From the NCBI RefSeq assembly GCF_004135625.1, contig NZ_SDPV01000002.1:248001-312000 (forward strand): 64,000 nucleotides of DNA. The letters are read 5' to 3'. Position numbers and translations under genes: made by a program. Below the pieces are notes generated by a model that was not told the origin of the DNA, made no database searches, and was given only the letters and a program-made list of their open reading frames with translations. This stretch comes from Pelagerythrobacter rhizovicinus (GTDB lineage: Bacteria > Pseudomonadota > Alphaproteobacteria > Sphingomonadales > Sphingomonadaceae). Shown piece by piece: positions 44,388 to 53,465 of this stretch (its first letter is position 1; each line of letters starts with the position of its first letter).

Positions 44388-45950
44388 CTAGCGCGCGCTT
44401 CTCGGCATGCGATCGAGCGGCACCCGCTTGAGCGACGCTGCTGGCTCGAACTTCTCGGGTAGCTCACGCGCCCAGCGCTCGTAGGCCATGCGTAGCTCAG
44501 CACTCGTGGCCAGAAGATCGCGCGGCTGAGGGAGGATCGATGCCGTATAGAAGAGATCGTATTCTTCCGGCAGCAACCCGCCAATCACATTCGAGCGAGT
44601 GCGTTCCTCTTCCAATCCGTCGATCAGCATGGCGAGCGCCTCGTCCCGCTGACCGGCACACAGCAGTGCTTGGGCCGCCACGGCCACGGTCTCGACGCGG
44701 TTTTCGCGCAAGTACGCCAGCTCGGTCTCGGCCTCTTCACCGCGGCCGAGTCCGTGAAGCGCACAGGCATGATCGCGTGCGACGAGCATTCTGGCATATG
44801 TACTGCCGTGTACCTCGGCTACTTCGCGCGCAAGTTGGGCTGCTTCCAAACCTTCGATGAAGCGAGCCTGTCCAACCAGTCGGGAACTGCGATTGATCAC
44901 GAAGTTCACCACCCAGGGATTCTCGTCCGCGGGCAGTTCGGCAAGGCGGTCGAATACTGCATCGGCCTCGTCGATCCGGCCCAGCGCGTCGAGTGCATAG
45001 GCTTCTATGTTGAGCGCCCAGGCGTCGCCCTCCTTGATGTTTCCGAAAGCGCCGGGCCGCTCGCGCCATTTGCGCGCAAGAGCGGTCGCCTCCTCGAACC
45101 GTCCGTCGAAATAGAGCGCGTGCGCAACATCGGAGAAGCGCTCGCGGTCGTACGATGCGCTATCATAGCGTGCCGCCGCCCAGTGACGGTAGTTCTCCGT
45201 AATCTGGGTAAAATGTTCGCCGACCCTCCGTTCGATCTGGAGCCACGCGGGTTCGTATTCGCGCAGCGCCAGCAAATCCGGATAGCTGGCCGGATTGCGT
45301 ATTTGCCCCAGAGCTTCGTCGATCAGGGCGTCGTTGTTCGCACGGATCGCAGGCTTCAGCGCCCGATAGGCAATGCCGCTTTTGACGTCGCCGGAGAAGC
45401 TGCCGTACAGTGGCGATTGGAACAGGCGGAAGGAAAGATCTTCGAACGCGTCCTCGCGGCCATGCTTGCGCGCGAGGCTCGCGGCAGCCTGGAACCCGGC
45501 CACGTCCAGCGCCCCGGCCGTCTCGTCAGTCGCGGTGTTCGCGAAGCGCTCGAGCCGAGCGAGTGCGGAGGCGGCATCGTCGAGCCGCGAGTCGAGGTAG
45601 AGCCCGAGACCGACAAACGACGATGGGTCGAAATCCCTCTCGTACTCGGCAAAGGCATCGGCGGCTTGGCGGTATGCGCCCTGCTTGTCGGCGCAAACCG
45701 CCCGTGCAAGCAGCATGCCCGCCCGATAGCCCTCACCGGCTGGACGTGTGCTGAACTCGGCCAGCAGCGGCTCGCTGACTTCGCATTGGCCGAGCCAGCT
45801 GTCCCCTAGCCTATCCACCTCCGCCTCGAGTTCGGCGTCGCTCATCGCCGCATAGTTGGACACCGTTCCTGCCGCTTCGCCAGGTTGCTGCGCCGCGGCC
45901 GGCGCCGCCCCAAGCATGAGCGCGATAATTATGGCCTTTTGAGATTTCAT
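44388..45950 (-). CDS. Exported helical protein, unknown function
   Basis: A 520-residue protein with a signal peptide ending near APAAA (about 20), then almost entirely alpha-helical sequence in repeated helix pairs rich in Ala, Leu, Glu and Arg, suggesting a TPR-like solenoid. No catalytic motif is seen. Codon use and spacing look normal for the region. The ATG at 45950 has a strong GGGGGAAG ribosome site. It lies between YjbQ and transglutaminase genes and is transcribed alone. The role is unknown; relatives are predicted secreted or periplasmic proteins. Confidence 0.75.
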   Translation of the reverse strand: MKSQKAIIIALMLGAAPAAAQQPGEAAGTVSNYAAMSDAELEAEVDRLGDSWLGQCEVSEPLLAEFSTRPAGEGYRAGMLLARAVCADKQGAYRQAADAFAEYERDFDPSSFVGLGLYLDSRLDDAASALARLERFANTATDETAGALDVAGFQAAASLARKHGREDAFEDLSFRLFQSPLYGSFSGDVKSGIAYRALKPAIRANNDALIDEALGQIRNPASYPDLLALREYEPAWLQIERRVGEHFTQITENYRHWAAARYDSASYDRERFSDVAHALYFDGRFEEATALARKWRERPGAFGNIKEGDAWALNIEAYALDALGRIDEADAVFDRLAELPADENPWVVNFVINRSSRLVGQARFIEGLEAAQLAREVAEVHGSTYARMLVARDHACALHGLGRGEEAETELAYLRENRVETVAVAAQALLCAGQRDEALAMLIDGLEEERTRSNVIGGLLPEEYDLFYTASILPQPRDLLATSAELRMAYERWARELPEKFEPAASLKRVPLDRMPRSAR

Positions 45951-46051
45951 GCTTCCCCCAATGCCCTCGTTGTGCCCCATGGTTCCGGTGGTGGCAATTC
46001 CCGCGATCTCTCGCGCCTGAAACAACCGCGCCTCCGCCGCGTTGGCGGAAT

Positions 46052-46852
46052 ATGCCCATATCGATCGATCTCGCCTTCGCCTTCCGCATGGAGAAGGTGA
46101 CCGACGTGCTGCTGCAGTTCGAGGCGGCGATCATCCCCGAGCAGACGCTGATCGAGACCGACACCTGGGTAACAACCGGCGAACATTTCGCGCGCATTTC
46201 GGCGCAGGACGACATCGGCGAGCGGGTGTGGATCCGCGCGGAGGGGCGCTACGACGTTTCGTACAAGGCCAAGGTGGCCGTGAATCGGCTGCCGGCGGAG
46301 ATCGGAAACCTCGAATACCTGCTGCCGCACGATCTGCCGGGCGAGGCGGTGCAGTATCTGTTCGACTCGCGCTATTGCCCGGCCGACCGGTTCCAGCCGT
46401 TCGTGGAGGCGGAGTTCGGCGGGACCGAGGGGGGTGCGCGGGTAGCGGCGATCCACGACTGGATGGTGCAGAATCTCGCGTACGAGCCGGGCAGCAGTAC
46501 GCCCAACACCACCGCGCTCGACAGCTTCATCGAGCGGCGCGGGATTTGCCGCGACTTCGCGCATGTCATGGTCACGCTCGCGCGTGCCTCGGGCATTCCC
46601 GCGCGCTTCGTTAGCTGCTTCGCGCCCGGAGTCGATCCGCCGGATTTCCATGCGGTCGCCGAAGTGTTCCTGACCGATCCGACCACTCCGGGCGGCGGCG
46701 CCTGGTTCCTGGTCGACGCCACCGGCATGTCCGGGCCGGACGAGATCGTGAAGATCGGCGTAGGCCGCGACGCCGCGGACGTCAGCTTCATCACCAGCTT
46801 CGGACCGACCGAGTTCCTCGAGAAGCACGTCAGGGTTACGCGCGAGGCGTGA
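46052..46852 (+). CDS. Transglutaminase-like cysteine protease-fold protein
   Basis: A 266-residue transglutaminase-domain protein. The catalytic triad is visible: Cys166 in RRGICRDFAH, His200 in PPDFHAVAEVF and Asp222 in FLVDATGM. The N-terminal ~110 residues form a beta-rich domain typical of bacterial transglutaminase-like proteins. No signal peptide is seen, so it is probably cytoplasmic. The substrate is unknown. The ATG at 46052 begins the conserved MPISIDLAF. It ends just before the promoter region of glk. Confidence 0.87.
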   Translation: MPISIDLAFAFRMEKVTDVLLQFEAAIIPEQTLIETDTWVTTGEHFARISAQDDIGERVWIRAEGRYDVSYKAKVAVNRLPAEIGNLEYLLPHDLPGEAVQYLFDSRYCPADRFQPFVEAEFGGTEGGARVAAIHDWMVQNLAYEPGSSTPNTTALDSFIERRGICRDFAHVMVTLARASGIPARFVSCFAPGVDPPDFHAVAEVFLTDPTTPGGGAWFLVDATGMSGPDEIVKIGVGRDAADVSFITSFGPTEFLEKHVRVTREA

Positions 46853-46882
46853 ATATGTATGCGGCGCGTGGGCATGACGCGG
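46847..46882. promoter_or_regulatory. Upstream element shared by glk and zwf (glk copy)
   Basis: Starting 82 bp before the glk start, this stretch matches 27 of 36 bases of the region upstream of zwf. It includes 16 identical bases in a row, TGAATATGTATGCGGC. Shared, unusually conserved intergenic sequence before two genes of one pathway suggests a common operator or promoter, perhaps for the LacI regulator encoded beside zwf. Confidence 0.5.
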
Positions 46883-46928
46883 CGCTGCTGCTAGCACTTT
46901 GGCAGGAGACGAAAGCGGGAGGAGAGCG

Positions 46929-47897
46929 ATGGATCTGGTCGTGGTGGATATCGGCGGTACGCACGCCCGCTTCGCGATCGCGTCGATCGGGCAGGACGGC
47001 GCCATCTCGCTGAGCGAACCGGAGACGCTCCACACCGAGGATCACGCCAGCTTTCAGACCGCGTGGGAGGATTTCCGGCAACGCCAGGGCGGCGCGCTGC
47101 CGAACGCCGTGAGCATGGCGATTGCCGGCCCCGTCGGAGGCGAGGTGATCCGCTTCACCAACAATCCCTGGATCATCCGCCCGGCGCTGGTGAAGCCCAA
47201 GCTCGGCGTCGAGCGCTACTGCATCGTCAACGACTTCGAAGCCGTCGCACATGCCGTGGCGCGTGCGCCGGAAGACCAGTTCCTGCACTTGACCGGGCCC
47301 GACGAGCCGCTCGGATCGGAAGGGACGATCAGCGTGCTCGGCCCCGGGACCGGGCTCGGCGTCGCACACTTGTGGCGCTCGGGCGGCCAGTACCGCGTCC
47401 AGGCGACCGAGGGCGGCCATGTCGACTTCGCCCCGCTCGATCTGATCGAGGATGCGATCCTCGCGCGGCTGCGCAAGCGGCACATGCGCGTATCCGTCGA
47501 GCGCGTGGTCGCAGGCCCTGCAATCGTCGACATCTACCAGACGCTTGCCGCGATGGAGCGCCGCTCGGTGGCCGAGTGCGACGACGTCGAAATCTGGACC
47601 AAGGGCATGAGCGGGGAGGACAGCCTCGCCGCTGCCGCGGTCGACCGGTTCTGCCTCTCGCTCGGCTCCGTCGCGGGGGACATCGCGCTGGTCCAGGGCG
47701 GGTTTGCCGGCGTGGTCATCGCCGGTGGGCTTGGCTACCGTATCCGCGAGACGCTGCTGACCTCGGGCTTTGCCGACCGGTTCCGTGCCAAGGGCCGCTT
47801 CGCCGGGCTGATGGGCTCGATCCCCGTCAAGCTGATCGTCCACCCGCAGCCGGGCCTGTTCGGCGCGGCCGCCGCCTTTCTCGCCGAGCATGGATGA
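46929..47897 (+). CDS. glk: Glucokinase
   Basis: A 322-residue ROK/glucokinase-family enzyme that phosphorylates glucose at the start of glycolysis or the Entner-Doudoroff route. The ATP motif is VVDIGGTHARF (5-15), with AIAGPVGG near 69 and IVNDFEAVAH near 99, and GPGTGLG near 140 (glucose/ATP site). The ATG at 46929 has a GGAGGAGAG site ahead; an upstream in-frame ATG adds ten unconserved residues. The upstream element is shared with zwf. The PEP-carboxylase-like gene overlaps its end. Confidence 0.94.
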   Translation: MDLVVVDIGGTHARFAIASIGQDGAISLSEPETLHTEDHASFQTAWEDFRQRQGGALPNAVSMAIAGPVGGEVIRFTNNPWIIRPALVKPKLGVERYCIVNDFEAVAHAVARAPEDQFLHLTGPDEPLGSEGTISVLGPGTGLGVAHLWRSGGQYRVQATEGGHVDFAPLDLIEDAILARLRKRHMRVSVERVVAGPAIVDIYQTLAAMERRSVAECDDVEIWTKGMSGEDSLAAAAVDRFCLSLGSVAGDIALVQGGFAGVVIAGGLGYRIRETLLTSGFADRFRAKGRFAGLMGSIPVKLIVHPQPGLFGAAAAFLAEHG

Positions 47898-50679
47898 ACC
47901 GATGACGAGTGTCGCCCAACTCACCGACCGCCTCGCCACGTTGCATCGGCAGACGCAGGAATCGCCGCAGTTCAACCCGGTGTTCCAGCTCTCGCTCGAA
48001 CTCTCGCGCATGCTGGAGAGCGGAGAGCTCGACCTCGGCGGGGCCGAAGCGCTGATCGCGGAGCTCGAGTGCGATGCGCTGATGACGCGCGCCGCGCGGC
48101 TGCGGCGGCTGGTCGCGCCTGTCGAGCCGCAGGCGAACGACGATGCCCTTGCGGCCTGCCTGGACGCCGCGAGCTTTGCGGAGTTCCGCGCGGCGTGGGA
48201 GCGTCCGCAGTTGCACGCGGTGTTTACCGCCCATCCGACCTTCCTGCTTTCCCCCGCCCAATCGGAGGCGGTCGCCTCCGCCGCTGCCAGCCCGGAAGGC
48301 GTGGACAAGAACGCCTGCGCCGCTCCGCCCGAGGGGCCGGCAATCACGCTGGCGTTCGAGCATGCACAGGCCATGGCCGCGCTCGCCCGGGCGCAGGATG
48401 CCCGCGACCGAATCGTGGCGCACCTTCTGAGCACCGCGCGTGAGCGCTGGCCTAACGAGTGGCATGCGCTTTCCCCGGTGCCTTTCCGCTTCGCCACCTG
48501 GGTCGGCTACGACATGGACGGGCGAACCGATATCGGCTGGCACACCTCGATCGGGTTCCGCCTGGCCGAGAAGGCGGAACGGCTCGGGCGCTACGCGGAC
48601 ACGCTCGCCGCGATCGATCCCGCGCACCCGCTGCTCGACACCTTGCGCCCCGCGCAGGGGCACACCGCCGAGTGCGCCGCCGCCTTCGCCGAACCGCTCG
48701 ACGAGGCGGAAGCGCTTTCCTCGGCGGCCAACCGGCTGACGGCGGACGATCCGGCCAAGCTACTGTCGCTCGCCCCGCTGATCGACAGTCTTGAGCGCGA
48801 GGCGGCGGACGCGGAGGACGACCGCGCTGTCGCGCTCAAGGCGCTCGCGGCCGCGATGCGGGCCGACGGACTCGGCATGGGCGGGATCCACTTCCGCGTG
48901 AACGCCAAGCAGCTTCACAACGCCATCCGCGGGCGGCTGGAGGGCGGCGAGACGCTCGATCTGTCGAGCCAGAGCGCGCTTGCCACGCTGCGCACGCTGA
49001 TCGCCGAGGCGACGCCGCTCAGGAGCAATTTCGCCGCGTTGGCGATCGAGAGTTCGACCGCGATCCGCCAGTTCCTCGCCATGGCGCAGATCCTCCGCCA
49101 CATCGACGCCGACGCGCCGATCCGCATGCTCGTCGCCGAGTGCGAGCAGCCGGCGACGGTGCTCGCCGCGCTCTATTTCGCGCGGCTGTTCGGGGTTGAG
49201 GACAAAGTCGACGTTTCCCCCCTGTTCGAGACGGAGACGGCACTCGAACACGGCGGCCGCTTCCTCGACGCGCTGCTGGCCGAGGAGATCTACCGCGACT
49301 ACGCCCGGCGGCGCGGGCGCGTCTGCATTCAGACCGGCTTTTCCGACGCGGGCCGCTTCGTCGGGCAGATCCCGGCGAGCCTCGCGATCGAGCGGCTGCA
49401 AGGCCGACTCGCCGACGCGATGGCCGACAACGGACTGACCGACGTTGCGGCGCTGATCTTCGACACCCACGGCGAAAGTATGGGCCGCGGCGCGCACCCC
49501 GGGGGCTTCGCCGACAGGCTCGAGTGGCCGCTCTCGCCCTGGGCGCGGCGGCGCTTCGCCCGCGCGGGCATCCGGATAGAGCCCGAAGTCACCTTCCAGG
49601 GCGGCGACGGCTATCTGTTCTTCGCCAACCCCGAGCTCTCGCTGGCGACACTGACCCGGATCGCCGAATTGCGCCCTACCGAAACCGACCTCGATGCGCC
49701 GGCCGATCCGTTCTACCGCCGCACCGACATCAGTCTCGATTTCTACCGCGCGATCCGCGACCACCAGCACGAGCATCTCGAAAGCCGGACCTACAGCCGC
49801 GCCGTCACCGCTTTCGGTCTTGGCCTGCTCAACACGACCGGCAGCCGCGTCTCGCGCCGGCAGTCGGACGTTTCGTCGGACCGCGAGATGAGCCTGCGGC
49901 AGATCCGCGCGATCCCGCACAACGCGGTGCTCCAGCAGCTCGGCTATCCGGTAAACGTGATTGCCGGGATGGGCAGCGCGGCCGAGGGCAACCGCGAGGA
50001 GATCGCCACGCTGCTGTCGGAAAGCGCACGGGGGCGGCAGCTCGTCAGGCTGGTGCGCGCTTCGAACGCCCTCGCCAGCATCAAGACCGTCGCCGCCTAC
50101 GGCGAGCTGTTCAACTCCGCCTATTGGGCGAGCCGCACCTATCGCGGTACCGAGGGGCACCTGTCCGGCGCCTGCGCCGCGCTCGCCGAATATCTGGTCA
50201 AGGACGACCGCGCGGGCGTGTTCCGCCGTCTCGCGTCACGCCTGCGGATCGACGCGCTGAAGCTCCACCGGCTTCTCGATCTGCTGCCCGACGAGGCACC
50301 GATGGAGGACCGCGAACAGGTCCGCCGGCGGATCGGCGTGCTCCAGGCGCTGCGGCTGGCGCTGCTGCAATTCATGTTCATGCGCGCGGTTTCCGTGCCC
50401 GCGTTCAGCCGCGCGAACGACATCAGCCGCGGCGACGTGATCGAGATGGTGCTGACGCTGCGCATCGACGAAGCGCTGGCACAGCTTCGCCGCGCCTTCC
50501 CAACGCGCTTCCCCGCGCCTTCCGACTATGTGCTCGACGAACCGTCCGACTACCCGGACCGCGGATCGGAGGGCTACGCCGCGATCGAGAACGAGTTCAT
50601 CACCCCGATCGAACGGGCTCACGCGCTGAGCCTGCGGATCACCACCGCCATCGCCAACGAGTTCGGGGCGCATGGATGA
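47890..50679 (+). CDS. Phosphoenolpyruvate-carboxylase-like protein, catalytically divergent
   Basis: A 929-residue protein of the PEPC family, overlapping glk by 8 bp. Key motifs deviate from active PEPC. The conserved FTAHPTE is FTAHPTF (His115 kept, Glu lost). The GYSDSxKDGG region reads GFSDAGRFVGQ (~483). The catalytic HGRGG loop reads THGESMGRGAHPGG (~526). The usual C-terminal QRNTG ending is absent. Fold and length are retained, so it is probably expressed, but oxaloacetate synthesis is doubtful. It could have a different reaction or be a regulator. The start may be Met5 (47902). Confidence 0.72.
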   Translation: MDEPMTSVAQLTDRLATLHRQTQESPQFNPVFQLSLELSRMLESGELDLGGAEALIAELECDALMTRAARLRRLVAPVEPQANDDALAACLDAASFAEFRAAWERPQLHAVFTAHPTFLLSPAQSEAVASAAASPEGVDKNACAAPPEGPAITLAFEHAQAMAALARAQDARDRIVAHLLSTARERWPNEWHALSPVPFRFATWVGYDMDGRTDIGWHTSIGFRLAEKAERLGRYADTLAAIDPAHPLLDTLRPAQGHTAECAAAFAEPLDEAEALSSAANRLTADDPAKLLSLAPLIDSLEREAADAEDDRAVALKALAAAMRADGLGMGGIHFRVNAKQLHNAIRGRLEGGETLDLSSQSALATLRTLIAEATPLRSNFAALAIESSTAIRQFLAMAQILRHIDADAPIRMLVAECEQPATVLAALYFARLFGVEDKVDVSPLFETETALEHGGRFLDALLAEEIYRDYARRRGRVCIQTGFSDAGRFVGQIPASLAIERLQGRLADAMADNGLTDVAALIFDTHGESMGRGAHPGGFADRLEWPLSPWARRRFARAGIRIEPEVTFQGGDGYLFFANPELSLATLTRIAELRPTETDLDAPADPFYRRTDISLDFYRAIRDHQHEHLESRTYSRAVTAFGLGLLNTTGSRVSRRQSDVSSDREMSLRQIRAIPHNAVLQQLGYPVNVIAGMGSAAEGNREEIATLLSESARGRQLVRLVRASNALASIKTVAAYGELFNSAYWASRTYRGTEGHLSGACAALAEYLVKDDRAGVFRRLASRLRIDALKLHRLLDLLPDEAPMEDREQVRRRIGVLQALRLALLQFMFMRAVSVPAFSRANDISRGDVIEMVLTLRIDEALAQLRRAFPTRFPAPSDYVLDEPSDYPDRGSEGYAAIENEFITPIERAHALSLRITTAIANEFGAHG

Positions 50680-50686
50680 GACGTGA

Positions 50687-50840
50687 GATCCTCCCCATTT
50701 TTGCGAAGCACAAATGGGGAGGTGGCGCCCGCCACAGGCGGGTGACGGAGGGGCATTGTCACGCAGACCCCCTCCACCACGAGCCGCTACGCGTCTCGCG
50801 GTCCCCCTCCCCATTTGGCTGACGCAAAATGGGGAGGATC
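50687..50840. repeat. Palindromic intergenic repeat between ppc-like and lacI genes
   Basis: The outer arms GATCCTCCCCATTTT (50687-50701) and AAAATGGGGAGGATC (50826-50840) enclose a ~124-bp core. Each end also folds on itself: CTCCCCATTT/AAATGGGGAG hairpins lie at 50691-50721 and 50807-50836. This is a third repeat family, distinct from the two others in the window. It lies between two convergent genes and may act as a transcription boundary. Multi-copy status is inferred. Confidence 0.75.
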
Positions 50841-50844
50841 GCGA

Positions 50845-51867
50845 TTACCGCGCCGTGCTCCCCCGCGGGGTTAGGGAGACCGACACCCTTCGCAGCGGGG
50901 CACCCTCGCCGGCATTGAACAGGGCATCGACCAGCAGCGATCCGGCCGCGGCCGGATCGGGAGCGATCGTCGTAAGACCCGGCTGCGCGAAGCGCGCGGC
51001 CGGCAGATCGTCGAAGCCGGCCAGGCCGATCTCGCCCGGCACGGCCACGCCGCGGTGCTTGAGCGCCTCGAGCGCGCCCAGCGCCATCGCGTCGCAGGCG
51101 GCGAAGATCGCGTCCGCCCCGCCCCCCTGGTCGAGCCAGGCCCCGACGGCCGCAGCGCCCTCCTCTTCGCGCGTGGCGCCGTCGCGCGTGGGGACCAGGC
51201 ATGGCTCCAGCCCGGCAGCCCGCATGGCCTCGCAATAGCCCTCGTAGCGCTCGGCGAACTGGTGCTGCGGAGAATCGATCGCGCCGAGGAAGCAGGGCGC
51301 GCGGTAACCCTGCGCAAGCAGGTGCTCGACCGCCAGCCGCCCGGCGGCGCGGTTGTCGGAGCGGACCCATTCGAGATCGTCGAACGGCGAGCCCCAGTAG
51401 ACCACGCGCCGCTCCGCTTTCTCGAGCCCGCGGAAATAGTCCCACGCCGCGCGGTTGGTCGTGGTGCCGATCACCACCAGCCCGTCGGCCCAGCCGCGTT
51501 CCTCGTAGTGGCCGAAGAACTGCTCTTCGCGCGCCTGGAACGAGACCAGCGTTTCGAACCCCCGTTCCGACGCCGCGAGGCAGACGCTGCCGAGCAGCAT
51601 GTAGGAGAACGGGTTGATGTCCGCGGCGCTTTCGCCGGGGCGGCAGATCACCACCACCGCGAGCGTGCCGGTGGAGCCGCGCCGCAGCCGGGCCGCGCGC
51701 TCGTCGACGAAATAGCCGATCTCCTCCGCCGCGCGCAGCACGCGCGCCCGGGTCGCTTCGGTGATCACTTCGGACCCGGCAAGCGCGCGCGACACGGTGG
51801 ACTGGCTGACCCCCGCCCGTTCCGCGACATCGATCGATGTCGGCCGCCGTTTCATCCTTTCGCTCAT
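50845..51867 (-). CDS. LacI-family transcriptional regulator
   Basis: A 340-residue repressor. The LacI HTH is at about 10-30 (SIDVAERAGVSQSTVSRAL), with the hinge near 55. A periplasmic-binding-protein-like sensor core follows (about 65-335), with ADGLVVIG and FAACDAMALGALEAL. It is divergent from zwf across 122 bp, in which the glk/zwf shared element lies. Control of sugar catabolism genes is the natural inference; the effector may be an Entner-Doudoroff intermediate, but nothing in the sequence fixes it. The ATG gives a short leader. Confidence 0.9.
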   Translation of the reverse strand: MSERMKRRPTSIDVAERAGVSQSTVSRALAGSEVITEATRARVLRAAEEIGYFVDERAARLRRGSTGTLAVVVICRPGESAADINPFSYMLLGSVCLAASERGFETLVSFQAREEQFFGHYEERGWADGLVVIGTTTNRAAWDYFRGLEKAERRVVYWGSPFDDLEWVRSDNRAAGRLAVEHLLAQGYRAPCFLGAIDSPQHQFAERYEGYCEAMRAAGLEPCLVPTRDGATREEEGAAAVGAWLDQGGGADAIFAACDAMALGALEALKHRGVAVPGEIGLAGFDDLPAARFAQPGLTTIAPDPAAAGSLLVDALFNAGEGAPLRRVSVSLTPRGSTAR

Positions 51868-51908
51868 CGCCGCTTCCTATCGGGAAGAGCGCGCAAAAGC
51901 GCAAGCGA

Positions 51909-51944
51909 GCCTGAATATGTATGCGGCACACTGGAATGCACCGG
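51909..51944. promoter_or_regulatory. Upstream element shared by glk and zwf (zwf copy)
   Basis: This copy lies in the divergent gap between lacI (start 51867) and zwf (start 51990), starting 81 bp before the zwf start. The 16-base core TGAATATGTATGCGGC is identical to that before glk. Its place in the divergent lacI-zwf promoter fits autoregulation plus zwf control. Confidence 0.5.
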
Positions 51945-51989
51945 CCCGGTTTCCTAGACAGGGAAGCGAAGAGCGAAAGGCATGTGCGC

Positions 51990-53429
51990 ATGAGCTTCAC
52001 TGCGGACCGGCTGGTCCTGTTCGGCGCGACGGGCGACCTGGCGCAGCGCATGCTGCTCCCCTCGCTTTGCGCGCTGGACCACGACGACCTGCTGGCACCC
52101 GATCTCAAGATCGTCGGCACGGCCCGTTCGGACATGAGCGATGCCGAGTTCCGCGACTTCGCGCGCGCCGCGCTCGAGAAATTCCTGCCCGTCAATCGCC
52201 GCGGGGGCATGGCCGAGTTCCTCAACCGCCTGAGCTACCAGCCGCTCGATGCGACGACGCTGGAGGGTTACGAGGAACTCGCCGCCAAGGTTGGTGAGCC
52301 GAAACGCGGAATCGCGATCTTCCTTTCCACCGCGCCCAGCCTGTTCGAGCCGACGATCCGCGGACTGCAGCACGCCGGGCTCGACGGGCCGCACGTGCGC
52401 ATGTGCCTGGAAAAGCCCCTCGGCACCGATCTGGAGACCAGCCGCGAGATCAACGACGCGGTCGCCGCAGCCTTTCCGGAAGAGCGGATCTTCCGCATCG
52501 ACCACTATCTCGGCAAGGAGACCGTGCAGAACCTTCTCGCCCTGCGCTTCGCGAACATTCTGTTCGAGCCGCTGTGGAACGCAAGCCACATCGACCACGT
52601 TCAGATCACCGTGGCGGAAACGGTCGGCCTCGAAGGACGCGTCGCCTTCTATGACGACGCCGGCGCCCTGCGCGACATGGTGCAGAACCACATGCTCCAG
52701 CTCCTCGCGCTCGTCGCCATGGAGCCGCCGGGCAACTTCAACGCGACCTCGGTGCGCGACGAGAAGGTCAAGGTCCTGCGCGCGCTGCGCCCGGTGACCG
52801 AAGGCGAGACGGTGACTGGCCAGTATCGCGCCGGTGCGATCCAGCGCGAATCCGTGCCGGGCTACGACGAGGAACTGGGCAAGGATTCGGACACCGAAAC
52901 CTACGTCGCGATCAAGGCACACGTCGACAACTGGCGCTGGAAGGGCGTGCCCTTCTACATGCGCACCGGCAAGCGCCTGCCCGAGCGGGTGACCGAGATC
53001 GTCGTGCAGTTCCGCAGCGTTCCGCACTCGATCTTCGAGGACAAGGGCGCCAGGATGCAGCCCAACCGCCTCGTCATCGGCATCCAGCCGGAAGAAAACG
53101 TGCACCTCTCGCTGATGGCGAAGGTGCCGGGGCTCGACCGCGAGGGCATCCGTCTGCGCTCGGTGCCGCTCGACATCTCGATGCCCGATGCGTTCTCCGG
53201 TGCGGTGCGGCGGATCGCCTACGAACGGCTGCTGCTCGACCTCATCGAAGGCGACCAGACGCTGTTCGTCCGCCGCGACGAGGTCGAGGCGCAATGGGAA
53301 TGGATCGACGCGATCCGCGCCGGCTGGGCCGAACAGGGGCTCACCCCCCGCCCCTACAGCGCCGGCACCTGGGGCCCGAGCGCGGCAATCGCGCTGGCAG
53401 AGCGCGATGGGGTGACATGGCATGAATAG
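51990..53429 (+). CDS. zwf: Glucose-6-phosphate 1-dehydrogenase
   Basis: A 479-residue enzyme that makes 6-phosphogluconolactone and NAD(P)H, the entry to the Entner-Doudoroff and pentose phosphate routes. The nucleotide-binding motif is FGATGDLAQRML (11-22). The catalytic region RIDHYLGKE (Asp171, His172, Lys176) is intact. The ATG at 51990 begins the conserved frame; an upstream in-frame ATG adds 23 unconserved residues. No pgl gene follows, so the lactone step must come from elsewhere. Transcription with edd and eda is likely. Confidence 0.96.
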   Translation: MSFTADRLVLFGATGDLAQRMLLPSLCALDHDDLLAPDLKIVGTARSDMSDAEFRDFARAALEKFLPVNRRGGMAEFLNRLSYQPLDATTLEGYEELAAKVGEPKRGIAIFLSTAPSLFEPTIRGLQHAGLDGPHVRMCLEKPLGTDLETSREINDAVAAAFPEERIFRIDHYLGKETVQNLLALRFANILFEPLWNASHIDHVQITVAETVGLEGRVAFYDDAGALRDMVQNHMLQLLALVAMEPPGNFNATSVRDEKVKVLRALRPVTEGETVTGQYRAGAIQRESVPGYDEELGKDSDTETYVAIKAHVDNWRWKGVPFYMRTGKRLPERVTEIVVQFRSVPHSIFEDKGARMQPNRLVIGIQPEENVHLSLMAKVPGLDREGIRLRSVPLDISMPDAFSGAVRRIAYERLLLDLIEGDQTLFVRRDEVEAQWEWIDAIRAGWAEQGLTPRPYSAGTWGPSAAIALAERDGVTWHE

Positions 53430-53465
53430 TTTCACACGCATCCTCCCAGGAACGGAGAGGATCCT

